Origin: SP5GCR1 sp965199685
GTDB lineage: Bacteria; Pseudomonadota; Gammaproteobacteria; Poriferisulfidales; Oxydemutatoraceae
Assembly (NCBI GenBank): GCA_965199685.1
Contig: OZ241323.1
Span: 496,001-560,000 of the forward strand
Direction: 5' to 3'
Length of the DNA: 64,000 nt
The position numbers and the translations under genes are program-made. Below are positions 52,401 to 62,100 of this stretch, one piece after another; positions within the stretch are counted from its first letter, which is position 1, and every line of letters starts with the position of its first letter. Under the pieces are notes generated by a model. It did not search any database. It was not told the DNA's origin and saw nothing but the letters and a program-made list of their open reading frames with translations.

Positions 52401-53001
52401 GGATGGTGAAGGTCAAGTGACAGGTTATCAATGGCAAGTCAGTACGGACAGCCGTGTTACTTGGATAGATATTGCCGATGCAGGTACGGATATGAACTAT
52501 ATAGTGCCTCTCTCGACAACAGAAAGCACGGAATTTCGAGTTTCCATTAGCTATGAGGATGGGCAAGGACATTCAAGGTCGGTATTTTCTAGAGCTGTCA
52601 CCTATGCGTTAGGGAATAATCAGCCGATAATTGACCTACCGGTTCACAATAGCACCCTATCTATTATGAGTAGGGCGAGTACGGATGTTAGAGTGGTTGT
52701 ATCAGATACAGATGTAGCTGATGTACTAACGGTTACATTAAAGGTCATGGAAGGCGACGATATTATAGAATCTACACCTACCAGCATCACAGTGATACCG
52801 AATTCCGTATTTACACGAGAAGAACAAGTATTCACTATCTTAGTCAAGAAATCGGGTACTGCGAAAATTAAAATAGAATTGATAGATGACAGCGGAGTTT
52901 CTGCTAACTCAAACGCAGAACCGGTAGTATTGAATGTCAAGACATCAACTGATGCGATTCGTTTGCGAGTCAAAGTATTTTTAGAAAGTTCGCTTCAATG
53001 A
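40465..53001 (+). CDS. giant secreted S8 protease with P domain, cadherin-like and GLUG repeats (locus 1)
   Basis: The 4178-residue protein starts at TTG 40465, the only initiation codon near the hydrophobic signal segment (LTLFLITISVAAG). The subtilisin-type protease spans about 45-410, with Asp82 (GVIDTATC), His114 (SHGTQVSG), Asn215 (AAGN) and Ser310 (NGTSAAAP). A P domain spans about 440-555, ending LGDIKSWSIKFYGH. Cadherin-like beta-sandwich repeats run about 560-1390. Four GLUG cassettes begin at residues 1396, 1869, 2513 and 3168, each opening with a DxDxDxLIEI calcium-loop-like motif. A C-terminal Ig/cadherin-like part follows (3640-4178). No membrane anchor or sorting signal is seen at the C-terminus. 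Probably an exported adhesin-protease; the substrate is unknown. Confidence 0.9.
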   Translation: MNIFNALTLFLITISVAAGQNLYAHPCFQYVDKPISQSGIAQDSQQWHLTGMGREANNTSTVDIQVKDVKYKGEGILIGVIDTATCLGHADLRANISKKHSSKIGYDEKSIFSHGTQVSGIIAAAENNIGGRGVAPKAKIFSVEVLLNNDTVSPYNRAIAIRRHYEDVAVYNNSWGKSTPFSDIGFSYLFDRSEKKGINEGFKGKGSVYVWAAGNYHCAIDDQKKKPVACGYDNSNYDPYLSSYAIISVCAVNDIGVRVPYSEMGANLWICAPSQGWREGHQEGIYTTNSTTPTKHTFLTKYNHNFNGTSAAAPQVSGVVALMREANDKLTWRDVKLILAATAEKIDENNEGCKSSYLHLFSINSECNGNGEWLEGANKYDSSLEKYSFNHQYGFGLVNAKAAIELAENWTNVPKMASVSSRKVKFDSDRAACVGEHCANLSDITINTNDIDFIEYVEIELTARHPSFSDLSIRLRSPSGFRSELAVPVNSKISGAHLEPINNYWKKRKKLSFSPSWRFGSARHLGEDANGNWRLEIIDRKTENGNSRLGDIKSWSIKFYGHDSSEFSSDANLADLTLLSDFSGKIDLNFSPNRTRYTVNVDHGIARVKAMPDPADSKARIIKNTAKGFINLSPGQTRNIEIEVTAQDGTKKVYTIAVRRAVASGQSNELTGLSLSDGVPLNFRRAQRNYRVNVANNIRSIRVTPTAANSATRIEVDGRVVVSGRASNTISLQEGLRTVRVVLTTGSDRETYFIEIIRAAASVNLSDDVTLQDLRLSGISLNESFSSNRNSYTADVGSNSRSVSVIPTANHRGATITVDGSTVASGRSQNISLNSNQQTIRIVVTSEDGGSVRNYTIAVTRAQSSDADLISLSLSNAFLGHDLSSIGLAPAPTTFSPSQTGYLISIYEGHTSLEMHLVAKDPAATITINGKSAKSGTKNNVDIKNTSVISVKVTSGNKSVSKEYLFAVLRRDFFTTSHSAPGLSDLMFAQPSGNRVSLEGRRGRRGFDPQTSNHDAEVDTDVGYITITPVVRRIDGVQITVNGDTVASGSSIDVALEKGNNTITVVVTLLAGGNNNIYTVEVERAYSDDATLSSLRVIHDEGDLSEEIDLDPPFYSGRRGYKARVGSDIEWIDIFPQAKDSEATIRINNSRLRRNSDSVRLNAGDNDIEVEVEAENGDRREYGIEVWRGSADDATLYSLKLSGGVNFERERPKRTSYWVDAGSNINSVIVTPIANDSAASVTIVANGETVGSGQVGQAVNLNEGENTININVVSSDGNHTESYRIRVDRASEADVSLRRYPSLSDGIRLRRSQSNDVLFTGEADYDIGHITVEINTNDTGAHITINDESVASGEESRNIPLNVGVNIITVRVVSNDRSAEKTYTIIVTRLEVSMDYDSDNDNLIEIRNLEQLYSMRYDLSDSNAHAAAFPSYDMDRSCHSRCIGYELMANLDFNDDTSYQDLGNKSNWTSGEGWLPIDEFNVHFDGNGYSIANLFINRIDHNIGLFSKIDDEAHIRNIGIVNARITGLDEVGVLVGENDGGKASNSYATGMVTGDDSTGGLIGLNHNNGIIAGSYATVNVSGDYAIGGLVGQNSTRYFRGLGGTVSDSYATGSVSGRSRVGGLVGNDKWQETEGESGIISDSYAIGYVSGALRAGGLVGLASNDYDYNSRQITHSYWDTDTTQQIESGGGTNLTTVLMISPTSPNATAPNRYTGWNTNKWHFGNNQQYPVVRYYENCEQISSNNPYNNEGDSNQPDCGDLLPGQRAHLIDLSLSDDTKIQPLFNRISNYYVATISTGTSSVELTPTASDSTDIIAIKKDTMTTSVANGGTHTVSLDTGNNLIDIIITSQDGSVRTYTIKLLRVTTDVDYDTDNNDLIEIANLEQLDAIRYDLDGNGISDDTVNYELYQQAYPGFSGCADSCKGYELTTDLDFDDDDYREAIANKDAWTGGEGWQPIGGRYDKAFNAILEGNGYTISNLFIDRSTSVGVTGLFGTVANNARIRNIGLIDIQVTGNNYVGGLIGRSYGASVSDSHATGSVSGEYRIGGLVGYGNSSSTVVNSYASGSLIARGNSSAVGGLIGGNLGIVVDSYALSSILANGSEGRSVGGLVGNNGGTINNGYALGSVVVNAIRGGSSIGGLVGSNAGTITNNYALGNLVLNGSVGWGTGGLVGHNGGNITNSYASGDVVGDGRWDDIGGLAGSNSGTIANSYAAGDMLGFEDIGGLVGRNRGTVTNSYATGNVSGNNTVGGLVGNNDGAITNGYAIGSVSGYEAVGGLIGRFYDQSGSLVKNSYAAGKVTGSQYVGGLIARTVCTESIGINCTGAVSSYWNTNTTGQMTSDGGIALATEQMITPTTPDANNPSRYSGWATTDWDFGNARQYPAVRYAEHCETVGKNIYRNEGDLKQPDCGDLLPRQHTYLTMLALSDDTDLFPTFNRLHRDYTANVDANIDSLSITPTAETAANIRINGTEITSGASYSVSLQRGSNIISISVIGQDGSVDTYRITVLRATQTNYDADGDNLIEINTLEQLNAMRYDSDGDGISDGAINSDDYLSAYPRFAGCSDTCIGYELVSDIDFEDSASYQDITNQPNWIDNEGWQPIFLFNAIFEGNNHTISNLFIEREDSDNVGLFEITGSNAQIRNINLSDVQLIARGYVGGLIGFNHGTVSNSYTTGNILGSYNIGGLIGENHGTVSASYTKANVEGDNGNIGGLIGRNEGTVSDSYAAGSVFGDRRGVGGFIGWNEGMVSDSHAVGSVFGDDRVGGLIGASGGMVSDSYATGNVSGDQIVGGLIGYNNSTATRSYATGSVSGTLLIGGLIGAGDAINSHALGDVLGREDVGGLIGSGDAINSYAVGSVSGTEAVGGLIGRGDAMNSYSTGNVSGTQDVGGLIGNNVWGKVSNSYAMGDVSGASHVGGLVGDNAGSLSRDEPFGFISSSYATGRVTGTQYVGGLVGSNVCVNLDNPSRCSRHSISEGTITASYWDSSTSGQTRNNGGTPLSTSQLITPTAPNAVSPSRYSGWDLDNWHFGNNEQHPAVRYVEYCENISNNNPNLNQNDLKQPDCGDLLPGQRYAHLIALSLSDNTTLEPSFNENILNYTARVAPYTSSIGIAVSAEDSVRTITINGTTVANGNVHTVLLPLLKNIVDISVTALDYNVKTYSITVWKVSRMNYDTNGNNLIEVKNFQQLNAMRYDLNGDGISDVIGNRDSYLEAFVGFSGCSSGCIGYELVGNLDFQNDEDYENISNKSSWTRGRGWFPISRFNAIFDGNEHQISSLFINRGDYGIGLFGDVGEDAHIRNVRLINVQIRGRNGAGGLIGRNSGMVSNSYVEGEVEGENGTGGLIGYNGRNGIVSNSYTKVNVSGHNSVGNLVGDNSGGDILGSYAMGNVSGERRVGGLIGENNGDIVNSYAIANVVGSNQVGGLAGTGRYIENSYAIGHVQGEERVGGLVGEKKFRHVGNYREGTVRHSYWNIETSGQSISDGGIGLSELDMTIATMPNESNPNRYIGWDTTHWNFGNTQQYPALRYVENCEHTGSNINLNEDTSVPDCGDLLPGQRDVSLIALSLSNNVRLSPAFNQETTEYRAQVLMGLEHLAVRVVASNDVEEVTVNGEPVANESLNVVSLEEGDSIITIVVVGGRGAIAKSYVITLTRRGNSAPRVNQELRDQIAEVGEPFSYAIPQNTFLDADGDSLIYYTRGLQPSIDPFSDDGITFDPSDNTFSGIPGYGDASQDTDEHIITVGVNDRYGGTTESSFMLFVNSEPTGIVDIEADITKMQLVGRNTLDDANGGIVDMEHQWQKEQDDDFVNIRRAKSLSYLLPNTKKARAAGNVYRLNTLITDGIGEVSGFSTDYVLPNWAPRVMITRSTQTIVEGDVLFLEAQGSDPNLDKIKYNWQQISGRNVMKGIDRRNPILEVPISAQVVDKKHSTRTLVFAATVRDEGGSRSSEQVSIILEKIDNGQVAALGSPIQNGRMLTAPPIDLASDMDGEGQVTGYQWQVSTDSRVTWIDIADAGTDMNYIVPLSTTESTEFRVSISYEDGQGHSRSVFSRAVTYALGNNQPIIDLPVHNSTLSIMSRASTDVRVVVSDTDVADVLTVTLKVMEGDDIIESTPTSITVIPNSVFTREEQVFTILVKKSGTAKIKIELIDDSGVSANSNAEPVVLNVKTSTDAIRLRVKVFLESSLQ
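44650..51115 (+). repeat. four GLUG-repeat cassettes in giant protein 1
   Basis: Each cassette has the same order: Asp-rich loop plus LIEI, a Cys-containing segment ending GYEL...LDF, GW.PI, F(D/E)GN..(T/S)I, then GLUG units (pattern GGL(V/I)G...NSYA.G.V.G, about 24-30 residues), then a YWD/N...T segment, WHFGN..QYPA.RY, a second Cys segment DCGDLLPGQ and a cadherin-like domain. By eye there are about 35 units in total, most in cassettes 2 and 3. Confidence 0.85.
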
Positions 53002-53130
53002 GCTGGTGTTAATCCGAGCATGGGGATATTACCAAGAGAGCAAGCCCAAAGTTGGAATGTGGGGCTATTAGAAAAATCGGCATTCCCCTTCTCTGGAGGA
53101 AAATGGATTGGTATCGTGCCAAGATGTCCA
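53002..53130. repeat. spacer between the two giant-protein loci
   Basis: No gene. It holds a degenerate MITE end (TGTGGGGCTATTAGAAAAA, near 53060) followed by a piece of the 'cattcccctt-ctctggagg' module. The equivalent gap before locus 1 has a different MITE remnant. Confidence 0.5.
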
Positions 53131-53176
53131 ATCTATTTGATATAATGGCAGAAATAATTTTTCTAAAGGAGATATT
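53131..53176 (+). promoter_or_regulatory. extended -10 promoter of giant-protein locus 2
   Basis: TGATATAAT (TATAAT at 53141-53146) and an AGGAGATATT ribosome site repeat the arrangement at 39585. Locus 2 therefore has its own promoter rather than depending on read-through. Confidence 0.6.
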
Positions 53177-56100
53177 ATGAATAAAATAAAAAAACGAGTC
53201 ATAAGACACTGCGCTAAACAAGTAATAATTTCCGTAATTTTACTCGCTTTAGGTGTGCTGTGGTTGAGTATTCCCGTGCAATCTACAGATAACACATTCG
53301 GTTCTAGTAATTTTCTTAACAAGTTTCTTATCTCTGATGCTATTGCTCAGACAGATAATACCCAAGCGGAAGTATCGGAGTCGGAAGATGAAGAACAGTA
53401 CTATACATATATGGATGGTGATACAGAGAAATATATTGTCTTGCGTCAGGATTTAGTTATGGAGAGATATAATCCTGAGCAGCAAGATGGTACGGATAAA
53501 CTACCACCCGATGCAATTATCCTTGATGACGGTCAAAGATTTCGCGTTGTTAAAAAACAAAGTTGGCATCAAGAAGGGGATGAGAATTTGTTCCCAGTTT
53601 TTAGCTCGTTTGGCGGTGTTGTTATGGTGTTAACAGGTGGCGTATTTCTAGTTTTTGAATCTAAATTATCACAACAAGAATCGAATACTTTTTTTGCCGA
53701 GTATGGCATTGATCTAGCTAGAGTATCCCTAGTTGATGATATGGACGATGTTTTTTTTATAGATACTAATCCAGGATTATCCTCGCTGGAATTAGCGAAT
53801 AAATTGGCTAAAGCGGAGCAAGTAATCATTTCTGTTCCTAATTGGTGGAGCAATGATATTCAATTAAAAGTTCCTGCTTTTATACCGCCTATTGCATCAA
53901 ATCTATTAACTCGATATGCACATCCATGCTTTCAATATGTTGACAAACCTATTTCTCAATCAGGAATAGTTCAGGATCCAAGGTATAGCCAACAGTGGCA
54001 TTTGACAGGTATGAGTAGAGAGGCTAATAATACCTCGACTGTGGATATCCAAGTTAAAGATGTTAAATATAAAGGAGAAGGTATAATTATTGGGGTAATA
54101 GATACTGCTACTTGCTTAGGACATGAAGACTTAAGAGCAAATATCTCAGAGGATCATCCAAGTGAAGTTTTCCATCAAAAATTGAGCACGTTTAGTCATG
54201 GTACCCAGGTTTCGGGTATTATTGCGGCAGCGGAAAACAACATAGGGGGGAGAGGTGTGGCCCCAGAAGCCAAGATATTCAGTATGGAAGTTTTGCTTAA
54301 GAGTTTGGGAGATAATGATGGGAATCCTAGAAACCCATCGCTCCCTGCCTTCATTGCGATAAAGCGATATCATCAAGATGTAGCCGTATATAACAATAGC
54401 TGGGGGAAAGCAGCCCCATTTATTGATATAAATAGAACCTTATTTGATAGATCAGAAAAGATAGCTATTAATGAAGGTTTTAAGGGTAAGGGAAGTGTCT
54501 ATGTATGGAGTGCCGGAAATGACCATTGTTTGATTGATCAAAAGCAGCTCGTTGCATGTGGTTATGATAATTCAAATTATGATCCTTACTTAAGTTCTTA
54601 CGCAATTATTTCTGTTTGTGCCGTAAATGATATAGGGGTACGCGCGCCCTATTCCGAAATGGGAGCTAATTTATGGATATGTGCACCATCACAAGGTTGG
54701 CGCCCGGGGCATCAGGAAGGAATTTATACCACAAATAGTACTACTCCTACCAAACATACATTTTTAACTAAATATAATGATAATTTCAGTGGCACTTCGG
54801 CAGCTGCACCTCAAGTTTCTGGTGTAGTCGCTTTGATGCGTGAGGCTAACGACAAACTTACTTGGCGTGATGTGAAATTAATTCTAGCTGCTACTGCCGA
54901 AAAGATAGATGAGAATAATGAAGGGTGTAATTCTTACTCGATTTATTCCGAATGTAATGGTAATGGTGAATGGTTAGAAGGTGCTAATAAATATGGTTCA
55001 GGTCTGGAAAAATATAGCTTTAATCACCAGTATGGTTTTGGTTTGGTTAATGCAAAAGCTGCGATTGAGTTAGCTGAAAACTGGACGAATGTTCCTAAGA
55101 TGGGTTCTGTATCATCGGGGAAGGCAAAGTTTGACAGTGATAGAGCAGCATGTGTTGGAGAACATTGTGCTAATCTTAGCGACATCACGATTAATACAAA
55201 TGATATAGATTTCATAGAATATGTAGAGATTGAATTAACAGCTCGTCATCCTTCGTTTAGTGATCTGAGTATCCGGTTGAGATCCCCTTCGGGTTTTAGA
55301 TCCGAGCTTGCGGTTCCGGTTAATACTAAGATTTCTGGATCACATCTAGAGCCTATTAATAATTATTGGAAGAAGAGAAACAATTATGGCTTTACTACTC
55401 CTTCTTGGCGTTTTGGTTCAGCCAGGCACTTAGGTGAAGATCCAAACGGTAACTGGAGGTTGGAAATCATAGATAAAAAAACCGAAAACGGTAATAGTCG
55501 TTTGGGTGATATAAAATCTTGGGATATTAAGTTTTACGGACATGATTCGTCTGAATTTTCTAGCGATGCAAATCTTGCAGACTTGACCTTATTGAGTGAT
55601 TATTCGGGCAAAATTGATTTGAATTTTTCCCCCAATAGAACGCGTTACACCGTAAATGTAGATCATGGTATTGCTCGTGTTAAGGCAATGCCAGATCCAG
55701 CAGATAGCAAAGCAAGGATTATAAAAAACACTGCCAAAGGTTTTATTAATCTCTCCCCAGGTCAAACACGCAATATAGAAATAGAAGTAACCGCCCAAGA
55801 TGGTACTAAGAAGGTCTATACGATTGCGGTGACGAGGGCTGTTGCTTCTGGGCAGAGCAACGAGCTGAGCGGATTGAGTTTGTCTGACGGGGTGTCTTTG
55901 AACTTTAGGCGTTCGCAGAGGAATTATCGAGTTAATGTTGCCAATAATATAAGGAGTATCAGAGTAACACCGACTGCTGCTAATAGTGCTACGAGAATTG
56001 AGGTTGACGGCCGAGTTGTGCTCAGTGGCAGGGCTAGTAATACCATTAGTCTGCAGGAGGGTTTGCGCACCATTCGGATAGTCTTAACTACCGGCAGTGC

Positions 56101-59100
56101 TAGGGAGACATATCATATTGAGATTATACGAGCGGCGGCGAGTGTTAATTTGAGCGACGATGCTACTTTGCAAGACCTTCGGTTATCGGATATCAGTTTG
56201 AACGAAAGTTTTTCTTCTAACAGAAATAGTTATACGGCTGATGTCGGAAGCAATAGTCGCAGTGTCAGCGTCATCCCCACGGCAAACCATCGCGGTGCCA
56301 CAATCACGGTAGATGGTTCTACGGTGGCAAGCGGGAGAAGCCAAAGTATTAGATTGAATTCCAATCAACAAACTATTAGGGTCGCAGTTACATCGGAGGA
56401 TGGCGGTTCTGTTAGAAATTATACGATAGCAGTAACACGGGCGCAAAGTAGCGATGCCGATCTGATTAGTTTAAGCCTAGGCAATGCTTTTCTAGGACAC
56501 GACCTTTCCTCTCTAGGACTTGCCCCAGCCCCGGCTACTTTTTCTCCTAGCCAAGCAGCTTATTTGATAAGTATCTACGAGGGATACACTTCACTTGAAA
56601 TGCATTTGATTGCTAAAGACCCAGCCGCAACGATTACGATAAATGGGAAATCAGCAAAAAGTGGTGTCAAAAACAATGTAGATATAAAAAATACTAATAT
56701 AGTCTCAGTAAAAGTAATCTCTGGAGATAGAAGCGTTAGCAAGGAATATCTCTTCGCCGTGATCAAACTTGGTTTTTTCACCGCCTCTCATTTAGCACCG
56801 CAATTAAATAATTTGATGCTTGTGGAGCCGTCCGGAGAACGCATTAGTTTGGAGGGAAGGAGAGGGCGCAGAGGCTTTGATCCTCAGACTAGCAATCATG
56901 ATGCAGAGGTCGATACAGATGTGAGACATGTCACTGTAACACCGGTTGTCCGTCGCACTGATGGCGTGCAAATCACGATCAACGGTGAGACTGTGGCGAG
57001 TGGCAATAGCATAGATGTTGCTTTGGAAAAAGGCGATAATACGATTACCGTCGTTGTGACCCTTCTTGCAGGAGGCAATAACAATATCTATACGATAGAA
57101 GTAGAAAGAGCTTATTCTGGCGATGCGACACTGAGTTCTTTGCGTGTGATCCATGATGAAGGGAGTTTATCGGAGGAAATTGATTTGGAGCCGCCTTTCT
57201 ACAGTGGTAGAAGAGGTTACAAAGCCAGAGTAGGAAGCGATATTGAGTGGATTGAGATATTCCCGCAAGCGAACGATAGCGAGGCGACGATTAGAATTAA
57301 TAATAGTAGGCTAAGACGCGACTCGGATAGTGTGAGGTTGAATGCGGGAGACAATGACATAGAGGTAGAAGTAGAAGCGGAAAATGGTGATAGAAGAGAA
57401 TATAGTGTAGAGGTATGGCGCGGGAGTGCCGACGATGCAACATTGTCTAGCTTGAAATTGTCGGGAGGCGTTAATTTTGAAAGAGAAAGATCTAGGAGAA
57501 CATTCATTAGAACATCTTATCGGATTGATGCCGGGAGTAATATCAATAGTGTGATAGTAACACCCATTGCAAACGATCCGGCTGCTTCGGTTACTATCGT
57601 TGCCAATGGTGAAACAGTAGGCAGCGGTCAAGTAGGACAAGCCGTCAATCTAAACGAGGGAGAAAATACTATTACCATCAATGTAGTATCAAAAGACGGT
57701 AATAATAGAAGAAGTTATACAATCAGGGTTGATCGCGCAAGTGGGGGTGATGTGAGTCTACGCGGATATCCGGATTTATCAGATGATATCCGTTTGAGAA
57801 GGAGCCTGAGCAATGATTCTCTATTTACTGGAGAGGCGGATTACGATACCAGCCACATAACGGTTGAAATTGACACCAACGACACCGGCGCACATATTAC
57901 GATAAATGACGAGTCGGTAGCGAGCGGAGAAGAAAGTAGCGACATTCCGCTTAATGTCGGGGTGAATATTATCACCGTGCGTGTCGTATCGAACGACCGT
58001 AGTGCCGAGAAAATTTACACGATAATCGTGCCCCGTCTAGAAGTTTCTACGGATCACGACAGCGACGACGACAATCTGATTGAAATTAGAAATCTAGAGC
58101 AGTTATATTCGATGCGCTATGAGTTAAGGGACAGAGACTCTCATGCGGCGGCGTTTCCCGGCTATCATATAAGTCGTAGTTGCGATAGAACATGTATAGG
58201 CTATGAATTGATGGCAGATCTTGATTTTAACGACGATGCAAGTTATCAGGATTTAGGCAACAAAAATAGTTGGACGAGTGGCGAAGGTTGGCCGCCGATT
58301 GATGAATTCAATGTGCAGTTTGACGGCAACGGTTATAGTATCCGGAATCTGTATATAAATAGAAGCCACGAGGATACGAGGGACAATGTAGGGTTGTTTT
58401 CCAAAATTGATGATGAAGCACATATTAGGAATATCGGCATCATAAACGCACGGATTACTGGGGTTGATCGGGTTGGTGCTTTAGTCGGAGAAAACGACGG
58501 CGGTAAAGTCTCTAATAGCTATGCCACTGGTACGGTTACTGGAGATGAATCAATTGGTGGATTAATTGGGCTTAACTATAACAACGGAATTATAACCGGC
58601 AGTTATGCTACAGTGAATGTGTCGGGTGATTATAGGGTCGGGGGTTTGGTTGGGCAGAACGGTAGTACTTGGGATCAAAGTGGAACCGTATCCGATAGTT
58701 ATGCAACGGGGAGTGTGTCGGGGCGGAGGATAGTAGGTGGTTTGGTTGGAGATAACTGGCAGGAGCAGGAGAGAGGAGATGAAGGGGGGGTTATATTGAA
58801 TAGTTATGCGATAGGTCGTATATTGGGAATCAGAAGTGTTGGAGGTCTAGTCGGACTAGACAGAAATGATCCTAGTAGTAGACAAATAACCCACAGCTAT
58901 TGGGATACCAACACAACGCAGCAGATAGAGAGCAGTGGTGGCACCAGCCTGACAACGGTGTTAATGATTTCTCCGACATCCCCGAATGCAACCGCCCCCA
59001 GTCGTTATACAAACTGGGATACCAATAAATGGTATTTTGGAAACAACCGACAATATCCTGCGGTTCGTTATTATGAAAATTGCGAACAAATATCAAGCAA

Positions 59101-62100
59101 TAATCCCTACAACAATGAAGGAGATTCAAATCAGCCTGATTGTGGCGATTTATTGCCGGGACAACGCGCGCACTTGATTGATTTGGGTTTATCGGGCAAC
59201 ACAAAAATACAACCCTCGTTTAATAGAATATCCAACTATTATGTTGCCACCATAAGCACAAGAACCTCGTCTGTAGAACTAACGCCAACTGCTAGCGATA
59301 GTACCAATATAATTACGATTAAAGAAGACACCGCCACCACTACTATTAGTAATGGTGGCACATATACGGCTTCTCTGAACACTGGCAACAATCTTATCGA
59401 TATCGTTGTTACCAGCCAAGACGGTAGTATGAGAACCTATACTATCAAATTACTGCGGACTACAACGGATGTTGACTACGACACTGACAACGATAATCTG
59501 ATAGAGATTGCTAAGCTAGAGCAGTTAGATGCGATTCGCTACGACTTAGATGGCAACGGGATTAGCGACGATGCCATCAACCACGAACTTTATCAACGAG
59601 CCTATCCCGGCTTTTCGGGTTGTGCCGATAGTTGTAAAGGCTATGAATTGACCACTGACCTAGATTTTGATAACGATGATGATTATCGCGAAGCTGTTGC
59701 GAATAAAGATTCCTGGACTGGTGGCGAAGGTTGGCAACCTATAGGTGAGGGACTCAGTAAGGCTTTCGGTGCGATATTTGAAGGTAATGGTTATACGATA
59801 AGCAATTTGTTCATAGATAGAAGTGGTAGCGATGGAGTGGCTTTGTTTGGACAAGTAGCAAGTAATGCCCGGATTCGTAATATCGGATTAATAGATATAC
59901 AAGTCACAGGCCGCTATTATGTAGGTGGTTTAATTGGCAGAAACTACAATGCTTTAATTTCCGATAGTTATGCGACTGGTAGCGTGTCGGGAGAATATCG
60001 TATTGGTGGTTTAATTGGATATAGTTATAGCAATAGTACAGTGTCCAATAGTTATACTTCGGTTAGTGTAATAGCCAGCGGTCGCGCCTCCAATATTGGT
60101 GGTTTGATTGGAGTAAATTGGGGTATTGTAGTTGACAGCTATGCTTCGGGTAGCGTCGTAGTAAATGAAAGTGATGGGAGGAGCGTCGGTGGATTAGTGG
60201 GATCTAACTATGGTACTATAAATAGTAGCTACGCTTCTGGTAGCGTCGTAGTGAATGGAAATATAGGGAGTGACATCAGTGGATTAGTGGGATATAACCG
60301 TGGCACTATAAATAATAGCTATGCTTCTGGTCGCGTCGTAATCAATGGAAGTAGAGGAAGCGACATTGGTGGATTAGTGGGGTACAACGATGGTACCATA
60401 ACTAATAGCTATACCTTGGGTAGCGTAGTATCGAATGGAAGTAGAGGGAGCCGCATCGGCGGATTAGTGGGATATAACGGTGGCACCATAGCTAATGGTT
60501 ATGCAACGGGGGATATATCGGGATTTGACAATGTCGGCGGATTAGTAGGTAGCAATGGTGGTACAGTAACTAATGGTTATGCGGTAGGCAGTGTATCAGG
60601 GTATGAAGCTGTTGGTGGATTGATAGGTCACTTTTACAATGATAGTAATAGCTCAGTAAAAAATAGTTATGCGGTGGGTAAAGTGACGGGTAGCCAATAC
60701 GTCGGCGGTTTGATAGCTAATACTGTTTGTTCAGAGGCTCTAGGCATCAATTGTACTGGTGCGGTAGCGAGTTATTGGAATACCGATACAACGAGACAAC
60801 TGACGAGCGATGGCGGGATAGCCTTGACAACCGAACAGATGATCACACCGACTGCTCCCAATGCTAATAACCCCAGCCGCTATAGCGGCTGGACTACCAC
60901 CGACTGGGATTTTGGCAATGCCCATCAGTATCCTGCGGTGCGTTATGCCGGATATTGCGAGACGGTAGGTAACAATATCTATCGCAACGAGGGCGATATA
61001 AAGCAGCCTGATTGCGGTGATTTATTACCGGGGCAGCACACCTATTTGACTATGCTGGCATTATCGGACGATACTGATTTATTCCCAACATTTAATCGCT
61101 CGTATAGAGATTATACGGCTAATGTAGATGTGACCATTAACTCTTTATCCATTACCCCGACTGCGGAAGCGGTTGCTACGATTAGAATCAATGGTACGGA
61201 AATCACAAGCGGTGCCTCACATTCTGTTTCTTTGCGGCGAGGGAGCAATATCATCACTATTTCCATTGTAGGACAAGATGGTAGTATTGATACATATCGC
61301 ATTACGATTTTGCGTGCGACCCAAACGAATCACGATGCCGATGGTGATAGTTTGATTGAAATTAATACGCTGGAGCAACTCAATGCAATACGCTACGACA
61401 GCGATGGTGACGGCAATAGCGATATTGCAGTTCATTCCAATAATTATATAAGGGCTTATCCCGGGTTCTCTGGTTGTTCTGATACTTGTATCGGCTACGA
61501 ACTAGTTAGCGATCTAGATTTTCAGGATAGTGCAAGCTATCGGGATATAACCAATCAACCTAATTGGATTAGCAATGAGGGTTGGCAACCAATTGTTCTG
61601 TTTAATGCGATATTTGAGGGTAATAACCACACTATAAGTAATCTATTCATAAACCGAGAAGATAGTGATAACGCAGGTTTGTTCGCAATCACGGGTAGCG
61701 ACGCACGGATTCGTAATATCAATTTAAGCGATGTACGACTGATAGCAGACAGTTCTTATCGTGTCGGTGGATTGATTGGGTTTAATCACGGCACGGTATC
61801 AAATAGTAACATGACCGGAAATATACTAGGTTTTTCCAATATTGGTGGTCTCATCGGGGAAAATCATGGAATGGTGTCTGCAAGCTATGTCGAAGTCAAT
61901 GTTCAGGGATCTAGCCGCATTGGAGGCCTCATTGGGCGGAATAAGGGTATGGTATCCGACAGTTATGCAACGGGTAGCGTATTCGGCAACGTCAACAGTG
62001 TTGGAGGGCTCATCGGGGAAAATCATGGAACGGTATCCGCCAGCTATGCCGAAGTCAATGTTCAGGGATCTAGCCGCATTGGAGGCCTCATTGGGGAGAG